Under the pieces are notes generated by a model, which was not told the origin of the DNA, did not search any database, and was given only the letters and a program-made list of their open reading frames with translations. A DNA stretch of 18,295 bases from DASZMJ01 sp035551935. GTDB taxonomy: Bacteria > Planctomycetota > Planctomycetia > Isosphaerales > Isosphaeraceae. Positions 6,660 to 13,613 of this stretch are shown here, piece after piece (the stretch's first letter is position 1; each line of letters starts with the position of its first letter). The DNA lies in the NCBI GenBank assembly GCA_035551935.1, contig DASZMJ010000684.1, positions 1 through 18,295 on the forward strand, read 5' to 3'. Both the position numbers and the translations under genes were made by a program.

Positions 6660-8012
6660 TCACAAGAAACTCAACCAGGCGTCCCGTCGGCGTCGCTTCA
6701 GCTCGGCGAAGCGGCGACAGGGCAGGAAGAGCAGCACCACCACGGTCGCCCACAAGAGATAGACGACCGGCAAGGAATACTGGCACTCCGGGGGAGGCTG
6801 CGGCGGCCCGTTGCGCGCGAAGAGCCAGGCCGTCGGCTGGCCGCGGCCGGCCGCGATCGCCAGCGCCAGGCCGTGGATCACGTACCACTGGAGGACGTAG
6901 AAGAAGAGCGGCACGCGGCCCAGCGTCGCCAGCCGACGGCCGACCGGGCCCGGCTCGCGATCGAAGGGGGACAGGGCCAGGATCGCCGGCCCCAGCGTCA
7001 TGAGCAGGAAGAGGAGCGAGGGCGGATACTTCTCGCAATTCAGGAACGAAAGCACCGTCGCCTCGCTGCTGCTGCCGACAACCCAGGGGGTGGGGTCGCC
7101 GTAGCGGTTGATCCAACGCAAGGCCACAAAGGCGGCCGTCAAGGTCAGGCCCAGCGTCGCGAACAGCCGGCGACGCCGCCCCGGCTCCAGCAGGAAGGCC
7201 GGCCCCAGGCCGTAGCCGGCCGCCATGACGCCGACCCACGGCACGAGCGGATAGAGCACGAACAGGTTCACCCCTCCCGGCAGGTTCACGAAGCCTCGCT
7301 GGTGCAGCACGATCCAGAACGCCCCCAACCGGCCGAGACTCGTCGGATCGACGCCGTCGGCCAGGTTGTGCAGGGCGATCATCGCCACGCCGAAGGCGGC
7401 GACGACCGGGGTCGGCAGGAACACCACGACCGCCAGCGCGATCATCGACCAGCCGATCGCCCAGAGCACGATGCCGAGCCAGAGCCCGGGCTCGGGTCGA
7501 AACAGCAGGCCGAACTTGACCACGGTCAGCTCCAGGACGATCAGCCAGGCCCCCCGCGTCGCCAGGAACACCGCGAGCTGCGCCCGCGATGTCCGCAGGC
7601 CGTGAAGGTAGGCGCCCGTCCCCGCGAGGAAGACGAACACGGGGGCGCAGAAGTGGGTCACCCAGCGGGTCAGGAACAAGGCGACCCCCGCCCGCTCCGG
7701 GTCGGTCGGGTTCAGGCCGGTGTCGGTGAAGAAGTCGCGGGTGTGGTCCAGGACCATCACGACCATCACCAGCCCGCGGAGCACGTCGACCGAGGCCAGC
7801 CGCCCGCCGGCCTTGACGGCTCCCCCCTCCCGGCCCGGCGACGGCCCGGGATCGGCCGCCAGCGTCTCGGCGTCGGCCAGGGTCGACCCTGGGTTCGATT
7901 CGTGGGCCGTCGTCGGGTCCCCGAGGCCGGCCTTCAGCAGGCACGCCGGGCAGAGCGTCAGGTCGTCGTCCAGCACGGCGCCGCACTCGGGGCAATGGCG
8001 AAGCTCGGTCAT
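6660..8012 (-). CDS. Polytopic membrane acyltransferase-like protein, DUF1624/HGSNAT type, with N-terminal zinc ribbon
   Basis: 450 residues. The membrane domain begins near residue 71 with RLASVDVLRGLVMVVMVLDH, the signature of the heparan-alpha-glucosaminide N-acetyltransferase catalytic-like family (DUF1624), with its conserved Asp-His. About nine to ten hydrophobic segments follow to the end. The family is proposed to move acyl groups across or at the membrane; the substrate here is unknown. Residues 7-24 form a CPEC...CPAC zinc ribbon continuing as CPACLLKAGL, the form found at the N-terminus of planctomycete and related Ser/Thr protein kinases, then a flexible Pro/Gly/Ala linker. The ATG at 8012 has GGGAGG 6 nt upstream. 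Divergent from hsp20. Confidence 0.85.
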   Translation of the reverse strand: MTELRHCPECGAVLDDDLTLCPACLLKAGLGDPTTAHESNPGSTLADAETLAADPGPSPGREGGAVKAGGRLASVDVLRGLVMVVMVLDHTRDFFTDTGLNPTDPERAGVALFLTRWVTHFCAPVFVFLAGTGAYLHGLRTSRAQLAVFLATRGAWLIVLELTVVKFGLLFRPEPGLWLGIVLWAIGWSMIALAVVVFLPTPVVAAFGVAMIALHNLADGVDPTSLGRLGAFWIVLHQRGFVNLPGGVNLFVLYPLVPWVGVMAAGYGLGPAFLLEPGRRRRLFATLGLTLTAAFVALRWINRYGDPTPWVVGSSSEATVLSFLNCEKYPPSLLFLLMTLGPAILALSPFDREPGPVGRRLATLGRVPLFFYVLQWYVIHGLALAIAAGRGQPTAWLFARNGPPQPPPECQYSLPVVYLLWATVVVLLFLPCRRFAELKRRRRDAWLSFL

Positions 8013-8110
8013 CGCTGGCCTCCCTCGACCGTTCTCGCGGTCCAGTCTAGGAGAGAAGCGGAGCCATCGAAACGTTACACTCCCTCGAAGAGTCTTGATC
8101 TCGCGAGGTT

Positions 8111-8164
8111 CTGCCAGATTGGCACGCGGTTGTTGGACCTGAAGTCGTTCTGCCATATTGGCAG
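8111..8164. promoter_or_regulatory. Pair of TGCCA-N3-TGGCA dyads, candidate activator or operator sites for hsp20
   Basis: The first dyad is CTGCCAGATTGGCAC (8111-8125) and the second is CTGCCATATTGGCAG (8150-8164). The second is symmetric over 6+6 bases, the first over 5+5. Both are preceded by TT, and their centres are 39 bases apart. They lie about 108 and 147 bases upstream of the -24 element of the sigma-54 type promoter, the usual distance for enhancer-binding protein sites. Binding by such a protein is inference; a repressor site for either divergent gene is the alternative. Confidence 0.55.
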
Positions 8165-8271
8165 TCGGGCGGGTTGGGCCCACCGGTTGTGGCAGGCGGG
8201 GCGTTCGAATCGGGTTCATTAGTAGGACCCAAGTTCTTTCCAGAAAATGATTAACGAAAACGGCAGGCAAC

Positions 8272-8287
8272 TGGTATGAGGATTGCT
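8272..8287 (+). promoter_or_regulatory. Sigma-54 (RpoN) type -24/-12 promoter of hsp20
   Basis: TGGTATG-AGGA-TTGCT matches the TGGCACG-N4-TTGCW consensus. The invariant GG (8273-8274) and GC (8285-8286) have the required 12-base register, and only the two pyrimidine positions differ (T for C). Transcription would start about 8297, giving a leader of roughly 80 nt before the hsp20 ATG. No equally good sigma-70 promoter is seen nearby. Confidence 0.6.
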
Positions 8288-8376
8288 TCTCTTAAGAGGA
8301 CGACGGGGATGAGGGCGTCCCGAGGGGCGGGAGGCCCGGCTTCCCGATGGGCGAGACGGTGGAAGGGAGAAGGACG

Positions 8377-8835
8377 ATGGCGATCGATCGTTGGGACCCG
8401 TTCCGCGAGATGGTCAGCCTCCGCGACGCGGTCAACAGCCTCCTCCAGGAGAGCTTCGTGCGGCCCGGCGTCCCCGGCACGCCCGAGGCGCCGGCGGTCC
8501 GTTTGCCGCTGGACATCAGCGAGAATGAGAATGAGTTCGTCGTCAAGGCGTCGTTGCCGGGCGTCCGGCCCGAGGACGTGCAGATCACCGTCCACGGCGA
8601 CACCGTGACGATCCGCGGCGAGAGCAAGGTCGACGAGGAGAAGAAGGGGCAGACCTGGCACGTCCGCGAGCGCCGCTTCGGCGCCTTCCAGCGCTCCTTC
8701 AGCCTCGCCGCGCCGATCGACTCCGACAAGGCCCAGGCGCAGTACGATCACGGCGTGCTGACACTCACGCTCCCCAAGGCCGAGCAGGCCAAGCCCAAGC
8801 AGATCAAGGTCGGCACCCAGCCCGGCACGAAGTGA
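8377..8835 (+). CDS. Hsp20/alpha-crystallin family small heat shock protein
   Basis: ATP-independent holdase chaperone that binds unfolding proteins as oligomers in the cytoplasm. 152 residues: an N-terminal arm beginning MAIDRWDPFREM, an alpha-crystallin domain at about 44-138 containing LPGVRPEDVQI and the closing GVLTLTLPK, and a short Lys-rich tail with an IKV motif. I chose the ATG at 8377 because of the strong GGAAGGGAGAAGGA site just before it and the family-typical first residues; an ATG at 8347 would add ten residues. It is preceded by a sigma-54 type promoter and paired dyads. The stop codon forms the start of an 8-base stem (8833-8840 with 8848-8855), and a fuller terminator lies 50 bases further on. 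Confidence 0.95.
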   Translation: MAIDRWDPFREMVSLRDAVNSLLQESFVRPGVPGTPEAPAVRLPLDISENENEFVVKASLPGVRPEDVQITVHGDTVTIRGESKVDEEKKGQTWHVRERRFGAFQRSFSLAAPIDSDKAQAQYDHGVLTLTLPKAEQAKPKQIKVGTQPGTK

Positions 8836-8882
8836 TCGGCGGTCGTAGCCGATCAAAATGATCCGATCGAGCTGATGGAAAT

Positions 8883-8924
8883 GACGGCCCCCGGCGTCCG
8901 AATGGATGTCGGGGGTGTCTTTTT
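8883..8924 (+). terminator. Rho-independent terminator after hsp20
   Basis: GAC..CCCCCG at 8883-8893 pairs with CGGGGG..GTC at 8910-8919, with a small internal mismatch, followed directly by a run of five T (8920-8924). It is the clearest classical terminator in the window and suggests hsp20 is transcribed alone. Confidence 0.7.
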
Positions 8925-9030
8925 GGAACGTCGCGCCTCGAGTGAGGGCCGCCTTGAAGGTCCCCGGCGCTCGTTCTAGGAGGAAGGAGCGGCCGCCGGG
9001 GAAGCAAATCGCCGCCGAACGGCACGGCGG

Positions 9031-9059
9031 TTGACATCTGGCATCCTGTGTGCTCGATT
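9031..9059 (+). promoter_or_regulatory. Possible promoter for the DUF3179 gene
   Basis: A perfect TTGACA at 9031-9036 is followed after 17 bases by TCGATT (9054-9059), a weak -10 with 3 of 6 matches. It lies 70 bases before the ATG of the DUF3179 protein and after the hsp20 terminator. The -35 is good; the -10 makes the call tentative. Confidence 0.3.
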
Positions 9060-9129
9060 CCGGAAGGCGTCCGCCGCCGCACCGCCCGACTGCCCCGCCC
9101 GCCAAGGGAAGGATTCGAAGGGAACCGCC

Positions 9130-9996
9130 ATGCAGGACGACGCCGCCGCCCCGATCGCTCCCCGCCGCCGCCAACCCGAGCCCGCCCCGTTGCCGAAGCT
9201 GGTCGTCATGCCGGCGTTCGGCCTGGCGGTCGCCCTGGCCGTCTGGCGCGGGGCGCCGTTGTGGGACGAGTGGCGGGCGCTGCGCCACGATTGGGACCGG
9301 ACGCGGTCCACCGCCCTGGTCGGCTACGAGGACATCCACCCGGTGCTCGAGGCCGCCGAGCCGCCGGGCGACTGGTATCGCGAGGAGGGAAGCGCCGCGG
9401 CGCTCTGGACCGGCTGGCGGCCGGGGGAGGGCCACCGCTGGTTCCGGTTCCGGGTCGGCGAGATCCCCCGCCACCGGCTCAAGGGGCCGCTCGGCCGCGA
9501 CGCGCTCCGCGCCATCGACCGGCCGGTCGTCGAGCGCGACGGCGGCGGGCACTGGTCGCGGATCGCGCCCGACGCCCTGGTCGCCTCGCTGGACGTGACC
9601 GGCACGCCGAGCATCTACCCCTTGCTCCTGATGTCCAACGTCGAGGTCGTCAACGACGAGGCCAACGGCCGGCCGTACCTGGTCGTCTACTCGCCGGCCG
9701 ACGACCCGAGGCGGCCGATCGAGGTCTTCACCCCCCTGCTCGACGGCCGCCGCGTGACCCTGGGCCACTCGGGCTACTTCCTCGACAAGCAGCCGTTGCT
9801 CTACGACCGCGGCACCGAGAGCCTCTGGACCCCTCGGCAGGAGGGCCTCGTCGCCATCGCCGGCCCGCTGAAGGGCCGCATTTTCCCCCGGATCGCCCGC
9901 CCCGCGCTCGTCGCCTGGTCCGACTGGAAGGACTCCCACACCCACGGCCGCCTCATCGCCGGCGCCGACCGCTCCCGCGGAACGCCCCTGCACTGA
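9130..9996 (+). CDS. DUF3179-like protein with N-terminal membrane anchor
   Basis: 288 residues, biochemical function unknown. A basic Pro-rich start is followed by one hydrophobic segment (about 23-40), then a soluble domain. The C-terminal half matches DUF3179: 'LLMSNVEVVNDEANG', 'LYDRGTESLW', 'AIAGPLKG' and a final 'WSDWKDSHTHGRL'. Typical members carry a CPxCG motif where this protein has YSPADDPRR, so the usual cysteine pair is absent. The orientation suggests an inner-membrane anchor with the domain outside. The ATG is preceded by AAGGGAA about 6 nt upstream. A monocistronic unit between the hsp20 terminator and a palindromic repeat. The family call is good on the C-terminal motifs, less so for the first 100 residues. 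Confidence 0.75.
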   Translation: MQDDAAAPIAPRRRQPEPAPLPKLVVMPAFGLAVALAVWRGAPLWDEWRALRHDWDRTRSTALVGYEDIHPVLEAAEPPGDWYREEGSAAALWTGWRPGEGHRWFRFRVGEIPRHRLKGPLGRDALRAIDRPVVERDGGGHWSRIAPDALVASLDVTGTPSIYPLLLMSNVEVVNDEANGRPYLVVYSPADDPRRPIEVFTPLLDGRRVTLGHSGYFLDKQPLLYDRGTESLWTPRQEGLVAIAGPLKGRIFPRIARPALVAWSDWKDSHTHGRLIAGADRSRGTPLH

Positions 9997-10020
9997 GCCG
10001 AATCTGGGCGAGGGTCTTCC

Positions 10021-10098
10021 GTAGCAGGCACGCTCCGCGTGCCGTCCGCCAGCACCGTCGGCGGAAGAGGCGGACGGCACGCGGAGCGTGCCTGCTAC
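10021..10098. repeat. REPIN-like palindrome, GTAGCAGGCACGC family, copy 1
   Basis: 29-base perfect arms (10021-10049 and 10070-10098) flank a 20-base centre. Each arm starts, read from outside, with GTAG and contains its own hairpin GGCACGC-TCC-GCGTGCC (7 bp stem, 3-base loop), then GTCCGC. An identical pair of arms is found at 15947-16024 with the same total length (78) but a different centre. It lies 25 bases after the stop of the DUF3179 gene. The remaining gap to upp (10099-10291) shows no gene; a TATGGT at 10214 lacks a convincing -35. Confidence 0.92.
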
Positions 10099-10291
10099 GG
10101 GAAGACGACGCGCCGATCGCTCTCGCCTTGGTCGCCATGGTCGTCCGAGCCGGCCGCGCGAGGAAGCGGGCCCGATGGCGCGACAAGGGCTCACGGTCGG
10201 GGGCGGGTTCGGGTATGGTAGCGGGGGGCCGAATCCTCTCCCGGAGGCCCGGTGGTCGTCCCGTGTCGAGTCGAGCGACGGAGACGTGGCC

Positions 10292-10933
10292 GTGGCCGAG
10301 CCGCTGGTCTTCCCTTCGAGACATCCGCTGGTGGCCGCGAAGCTGGCGAGGTTGAGGGCCATCGAGACGGGCCCGGCGGAGTTCCGGGCGCTGGTGCGGA
10401 GCCTGGCGACGTTGCTGGCGGCGGAGGCGACGGCGGACCTGGCGACGACGGCGGTCGAGGTCCGGACGCCGTTGCGGGCCGCGACGGGCCGGGCGCTGGC
10501 GGACACCGTCGGCATCGTGCCGATCCTCCGCGCCGGGCTGGGGATGGCCGACGGGGTGCTCGACCTGATCCCGGAGGCGGAGGTCTGGCACATCGGCCTC
10601 TTCCGCGACGAGCGGACGCTCCAGCCGACCGAGTACTACAACAAGCTCCCGCCGCGCTGCCGGGTCTCGACGGCCCTAGTCGTCGACCCCATGCTCGCCA
10701 CCGGCGGCTCGGCGGCGCGGACGTGCGAGGTCGTCCGCTCCTGGGGCGTGCCCCGGATCAAGCTGCTCGCCCTGATCGCCGCCCCCGAGGGCATCGCCCG
10801 GCTCGCGGCGGCCTTCCCCGACGTCGCGATCCACGTCGGCGCCGTCGACGAGCACCTCAACGACGTCGGCTTCATCGTCCCCGGCCTCGGCGACGCCGGC
10901 GACCGGCAGTTCGCCACGGGATACCACGAATGA
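10292..10933 (+). CDS. upp: Uracil phosphoribosyltransferase
   Basis: Converts uracil and PRPP to UMP, salvaging the base released by the pyrimidine nucleoside phosphorylase encoded next. 213 residues, normal size. The motifs are GIVPILRAGLGM (74-85), the YYNKLP segment (115-120), the PRPP loop VVDPMLATGGSA (130-141) and the uracil-binding end GLGDAGDRQF (198-207). I chose the GTG at 10292 because a GGAG lies 8 nt upstream; the GTG at 10286 is too close to it. The first gene of a nucleoside salvage operon; 135 bases with two stem-loops separate it from the next gene. Confidence 0.94.
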   Translation: MAEPLVFPSRHPLVAAKLARLRAIETGPAEFRALVRSLATLLAAEATADLATTAVEVRTPLRAATGRALADTVGIVPILRAGLGMADGVLDLIPEAEVWHIGLFRDERTLQPTEYYNKLPPRCRVSTALVVDPMLATGGSAARTCEVVRSWGVPRIKLLALIAAPEGIARLAAAFPDVAIHVGAVDEHLNDVGFIVPGLGDAGDRQFATGYHE

Positions 10934-10960
10934 TCCGAGCCCGCTCGGCTCCGGGTGGCA

Positions 10961-11016
10961 GGGGTCTCGAGGACGAGACCCCGGTCCGGGCACGCCGGGT
11001 CTCGAGGACGAGACCC
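10961..11016. repeat. Two identical stem-loops GGGTCTCG-AGGA-CGAGACCC in the upp-deoA gap
   Basis: Unit 1 is 10961-10982 (9 bp stem, AGGA loop) and unit 2 is 10997-11016 (8 bp stem, same loop). They share GGGTCTCGAGGACGAGACCC and are spaced by 14 bases. A smaller 5-bp stem CCGAG-CCCG-CTCGG (10935-10948) lies just after the upp stop. No T run follows, so they are not classical terminators. In the mRNA they could protect the upp message or reduce read-through. Unlike the other repeats they lack GTAG. Confidence 0.8.
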
Positions 11017-11068
11017 CGGCCAACCCGACGGTGATCTCAACGATGGTTGGAATGGGAATGGGGTCACG

Positions 11069-12370
11069 ATGCGTGCCGTCGACCTGATCCGGAAGAAGCG
11101 CGACGGGGGCCGGCTCGAGGCCGGGGAGATCGGCCGGCTCGTGCGCGGGATCGCATCGGGCGAGGTGGCGGACTACCAGTGGTCGGCGCTCCTGATGGCG
11201 ATCGTCTGGAGGGGGATGGACGACGAGGAGACGGCGGCGCTCACCGACGCGATGATGCGGTCGGGGACGGTCGTGGACCTGTCGGGCATCGCTGGCCCGA
11301 AAGTGGACAAGCACAGCACGGGGGGCGTCGGCGACAAGACGTCCTTGGTCCTCGCGCCGGTCGCGGCGGCCTGCGGCGTGGTCGTGCCGATGGTCTCCGG
11401 GCGCGGGCTGGGCCACACCGGCGGCACGCTCGACAAGCTCGAGGCGATCCCCGGGTTCCGGGTCGATTTGAATCTCGACGAATATCAAGATGTGCTCCGA
11501 CGCTACGGCCTCGTGATGATCGGCCAGACGGCCGAGATCGCGCCGGCGGACAAGGTGCTGTATGCCCTGCGGGACGCGACGGCGACGGTGGAGTCGGTCC
11601 CGTTGATCGCGGCGTCGATCCTGTCGAAGAAGCTCGCCGAGGGGATCGACGGCCTGGTGCTCGACGTGAAGACGGGTAAGGGCGCGTTCATGCAACGACT
11701 GGACGACTCGCGGGCGCTGGCGCGGGCGTTGTGCGCGATCGGCAGGGGGCTCGGGAAAGAGGTCGTCGCGCTGATCACGAGGATGGACGAGCCGCTCGGC
11801 CGCGCCGTGGGCAACTCGGCGGAGGTGGCCGAGGGCATCCTCTGCCTCCAGGGCGCGGGCCCGGCCGACCTGGTGGACCTGTCGGTCGAGCTGGCGGCGG
11901 AGATGGTGGTGCTGGGAGGGGTCGCGGGGACGATGGTCGAGGCCCGGGGACTGTGTCGTCGCGTCATCGCGAACGGGTCGGCGCTGGAGGTCTTCCGGCG
12001 GCTGATCGAGGCGCAGGGGGGCGACCCGCGCGTGATCGACGACCCGACGATCCTGCCGATCGCCGACCGGGTCGCGGGGCCGCGATCCTCGCGCCCGGGC
12101 GTCGTCACGGCGATCGACTCCCGCGCGATCGGCATGGCCAGCGTGCTCCTGGGCGCGGGGCGGTCGCGGGTGGACTCGCCGATCGACCCGGGCGTCGGCG
12201 TGCTGTTGCGGAAGAAGGTCGGCGACGCCGTCGCCGCGGGCGAGCCGTTCTGCGACGTCCTCGCCCGCGACGGTCGCGGGCTCGACGAGGCCAACGCCCT
12301 CATCGCCGGCGCCTTCGAGGTCGGCGACGGCCCGGCGGCGGCGGGCGACCTGATCCTGGAGCGGCTCTGA
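11069..12370 (+). CDS. deoA: Thymidine/pyrimidine-nucleoside phosphorylase
   Basis: Reversibly cleaves thymidine, deoxyuridine and possibly uridine with phosphate into base and (deoxy)ribose-1-phosphate. 433 residues, the standard length. The three-domain family is shown by KHSTGGVGDKTSL (81-93, phosphate-binding), the signature SGRGLGHTGGTLDKLE (110-125), LDVKTGKGAFM and the C-terminal domain GVLLRKKVGDAV (lipoyl-like fold). DeoA and Pdp cannot be separated by eye, so the symbol is the general one. The ATG at 11069 has only a weak GGGG site 5 nt upstream. It is followed after 1 base by the transporter gene. Together with upp it forms a uracil recovery route. Confidence 0.92.
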   Translation: MRAVDLIRKKRDGGRLEAGEIGRLVRGIASGEVADYQWSALLMAIVWRGMDDEETAALTDAMMRSGTVVDLSGIAGPKVDKHSTGGVGDKTSLVLAPVAAACGVVVPMVSGRGLGHTGGTLDKLEAIPGFRVDLNLDEYQDVLRRYGLVMIGQTAEIAPADKVLYALRDATATVESVPLIAASILSKKLAEGIDGLVLDVKTGKGAFMQRLDDSRALARALCAIGRGLGKEVVALITRMDEPLGRAVGNSAEVAEGILCLQGAGPADLVDLSVELAAEMVVLGGVAGTMVEARGLCRRVIANGSALEVFRRLIEAQGGDPRVIDDPTILPIADRVAGPRSSRPGVVTAIDSRAIGMASVLLGAGRSRVDSPIDPGVGVLLRKKVGDAVAAGEPFCDVLARDGRGLDEANALIAGAFEVGDGPAAAGDLILERL

Positions 12371-12371
12371 T

Positions 12372-13613
12372 ATGTCCATCGCGGACCATGCCGATCGGCT
12401 GCGCGGGTTCCTCGGGATCGCGACGATCCTGGCCCTGGCGGTCTTGCTCTCGGAGGACCGCCGGGCGATCTCGAAGCGGGTGGTGGCGTGGGGCCTGACG
12501 TTGCAGTGGGGCTTCGCGGTGCTCGTGCTCCGCGTGCCGGCCGGCCGCAGGGCCTTGAAGGCGGCGGGGGCCGGCGTCGAGGCGGTCCTGGACTGCGCGA
12601 TGGAGGGCGCGCGGTTCGTCTTCGGCGAGGCGCTGACGAGCCCGAAGGGGCCCGTGGGGTTCGTCTTCGCCTTCCGCCCCTTGCCGACGGTGATCTTCGT
12701 CGCGGCGCTCTTCGCGGTGCTCTATCACCTCGGCATCATGCAATGGATCGTCCGCGGGTTCGCGGCGGTGATGACGCGGCTGATGGGCGCCAGCGGCGCC
12801 GAGTCGCTCGACGTGGCCGCGTCGCTGTTCCTCGGCCAGACCGAGGCCCCGCTCACGATCCGGCCGTACCTGCCCACGTTGACGCGGTCGGAATTGCTCA
12901 CGGTGATGACCGCCGGCATGGCGCACGTCTCGGGCGGGATGATGGCCGCCTACTTCGCCTTCGGCGTCGAGCCGCGGCACATCCTCGCCGCCGTCGTGAT
13001 GACCGCCCCCGGCGCGATCCTGATCTCCAAGCTGCTCGTCCCCGAGACCGGTAAGCCCGTCAGCTCCGTCCGCGGCCGCAACCTCGCCCCGCCCGGCGAG
13101 GACGCGCCCCAGCCCGACGCCAACCTCCTCGACGCCGCCGCGCGCGGCACGCGCGAGGGGTTGCAGCTCGCGCTCAACATCGCCGCGATGCTCATCGCCT
13201 TCCTCGGCCTGATCGCCCTGGTCAACAAGGGCCTCGGGTTCTTCGGGACATCCTTGCAGGCCCTCCTCGGCACGGCGATGGCGCCGGTCGCGTGGCTGCT
13301 GGGCGTCCCCTGGGCCGATGCGCCGAAGGTCGGCGGCCTGCTCGGCACGCGGACGATCCTCAACGAGCTGATCGCCTTCGGCGACCTCGGCGTGCTCCGC
13401 GACAAGGGGCTGATCGCCGACCGCTCGTTCACGATCGCCACGTACGCCCTCTGCGGCTTCGCCAACCTCGGCTCGATCGGCATCCAGCTCGGCGGCATCG
13501 GCGCGCTCGCCCCGAACCGCCGCGAGGACCTCGCCCGCCTCGGCCTCCGCGCCCTGCTCGCGGGCACGATGGCGAACTACCTGTCGGCCTGCATCGCCGG
13601 TATCCTCTTATGA
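12372..13613 (+). CDS. nupC: Concentrative nucleoside transporter, CNT/NupC family
   Basis: Inner-membrane importer of nucleosides driven by a proton or sodium gradient. 413 residues with about eight to ten hydrophobic segments. Family landmarks are LGQTEAPLTIRPYL (about residue 154, matching the GQTEAPL of CNTs), MAHVSGGMMAAYFAFG, and GTRTILNELIAFGDL, which corresponds to the substrate-site motif GxK...NEFVAY with Arg for Lys. The central loop (about residues 228-258, Pro/Asp-rich) is cytoplasmic or external and variable in the family. The ATG follows the deoA stop by a single base, and its own TGA overlaps the start of the next gene. Position between two nucleoside phosphorylases supports the substrate class. 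Confidence 0.9.
   Translation: MSIADHADRLRGFLGIATILALAVLLSEDRRAISKRVVAWGLTLQWGFAVLVLRVPAGRRALKAAGAGVEAVLDCAMEGARFVFGEALTSPKGPVGFVFAFRPLPTVIFVAALFAVLYHLGIMQWIVRGFAAVMTRLMGASGAESLDVAASLFLGQTEAPLTIRPYLPTLTRSELLTVMTAGMAHVSGGMMAAYFAFGVEPRHILAAVVMTAPGAILISKLLVPETGKPVSSVRGRNLAPPGEDAPQPDANLLDAAARGTREGLQLALNIAAMLIAFLGLIALVNKGLGFFGTSLQALLGTAMAPVAWLLGVPWADAPKVGGLLGTRTILNELIAFGDLGVLRDKGLIADRSFTIATYALCGFANLGSIGIQLGGIGALAPNRREDLARLGLRALLAGTMANYLSACIAGILL

Larger units (their letters stand above)
8013..8376. other. Divergent intergenic region between the acyltransferase gene and hsp20
   Basis: 364 bases without a gene. It holds two TGCCA-N3-TGGCA dyads (8112-8124 and 8151-8163), an AT-richer stretch at about 8218-8260, a sigma-54 type promoter at 8272-8287 and the hsp20 leader with a strong purine-rich ribosome site. 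A weak minus-strand promoter-like pair for the acyltransferase (TTTCGA 8072-8067, 17 bases, TAGACT 8049-8044) is noted but not convincing. An ATG at 8347 in frame with hsp20 exists, but it lacks a ribosome site. Confidence 0.7.

Noticed and set aside
8120..8136. TGGCACGCGGTTGTTG as a second sigma-54 promoter
   Set aside because: The GG is present, but there is no GC at the required 12-base register, and the sequence is better explained as half of the TGCCA-N3-TGGCA dyad.
8833..8855. 8-base stem at the hsp20 stop as the terminator
   Set aside because: The stem TGATCGGC/GCCGATCA is perfect but is followed by AAAT, not a T run. The stem with five T at 8883-8924 is the better terminator.
10286..10288. 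GTG at 10286 as the start of upp
   Set aside because: It is in frame, but the GGAG ribosome site would be only 2 bases away. The GTG at 10292 has the proper 8-base spacing.
10961..11016. Repeated stem-loops as a CRISPR array
   Set aside because: There are only two units, which are self-complementary, with a 14-base spacer and no cas genes nearby. The three-unit array at 14437-14535 was rejected for the same reasons and because its units are in mixed orientation.
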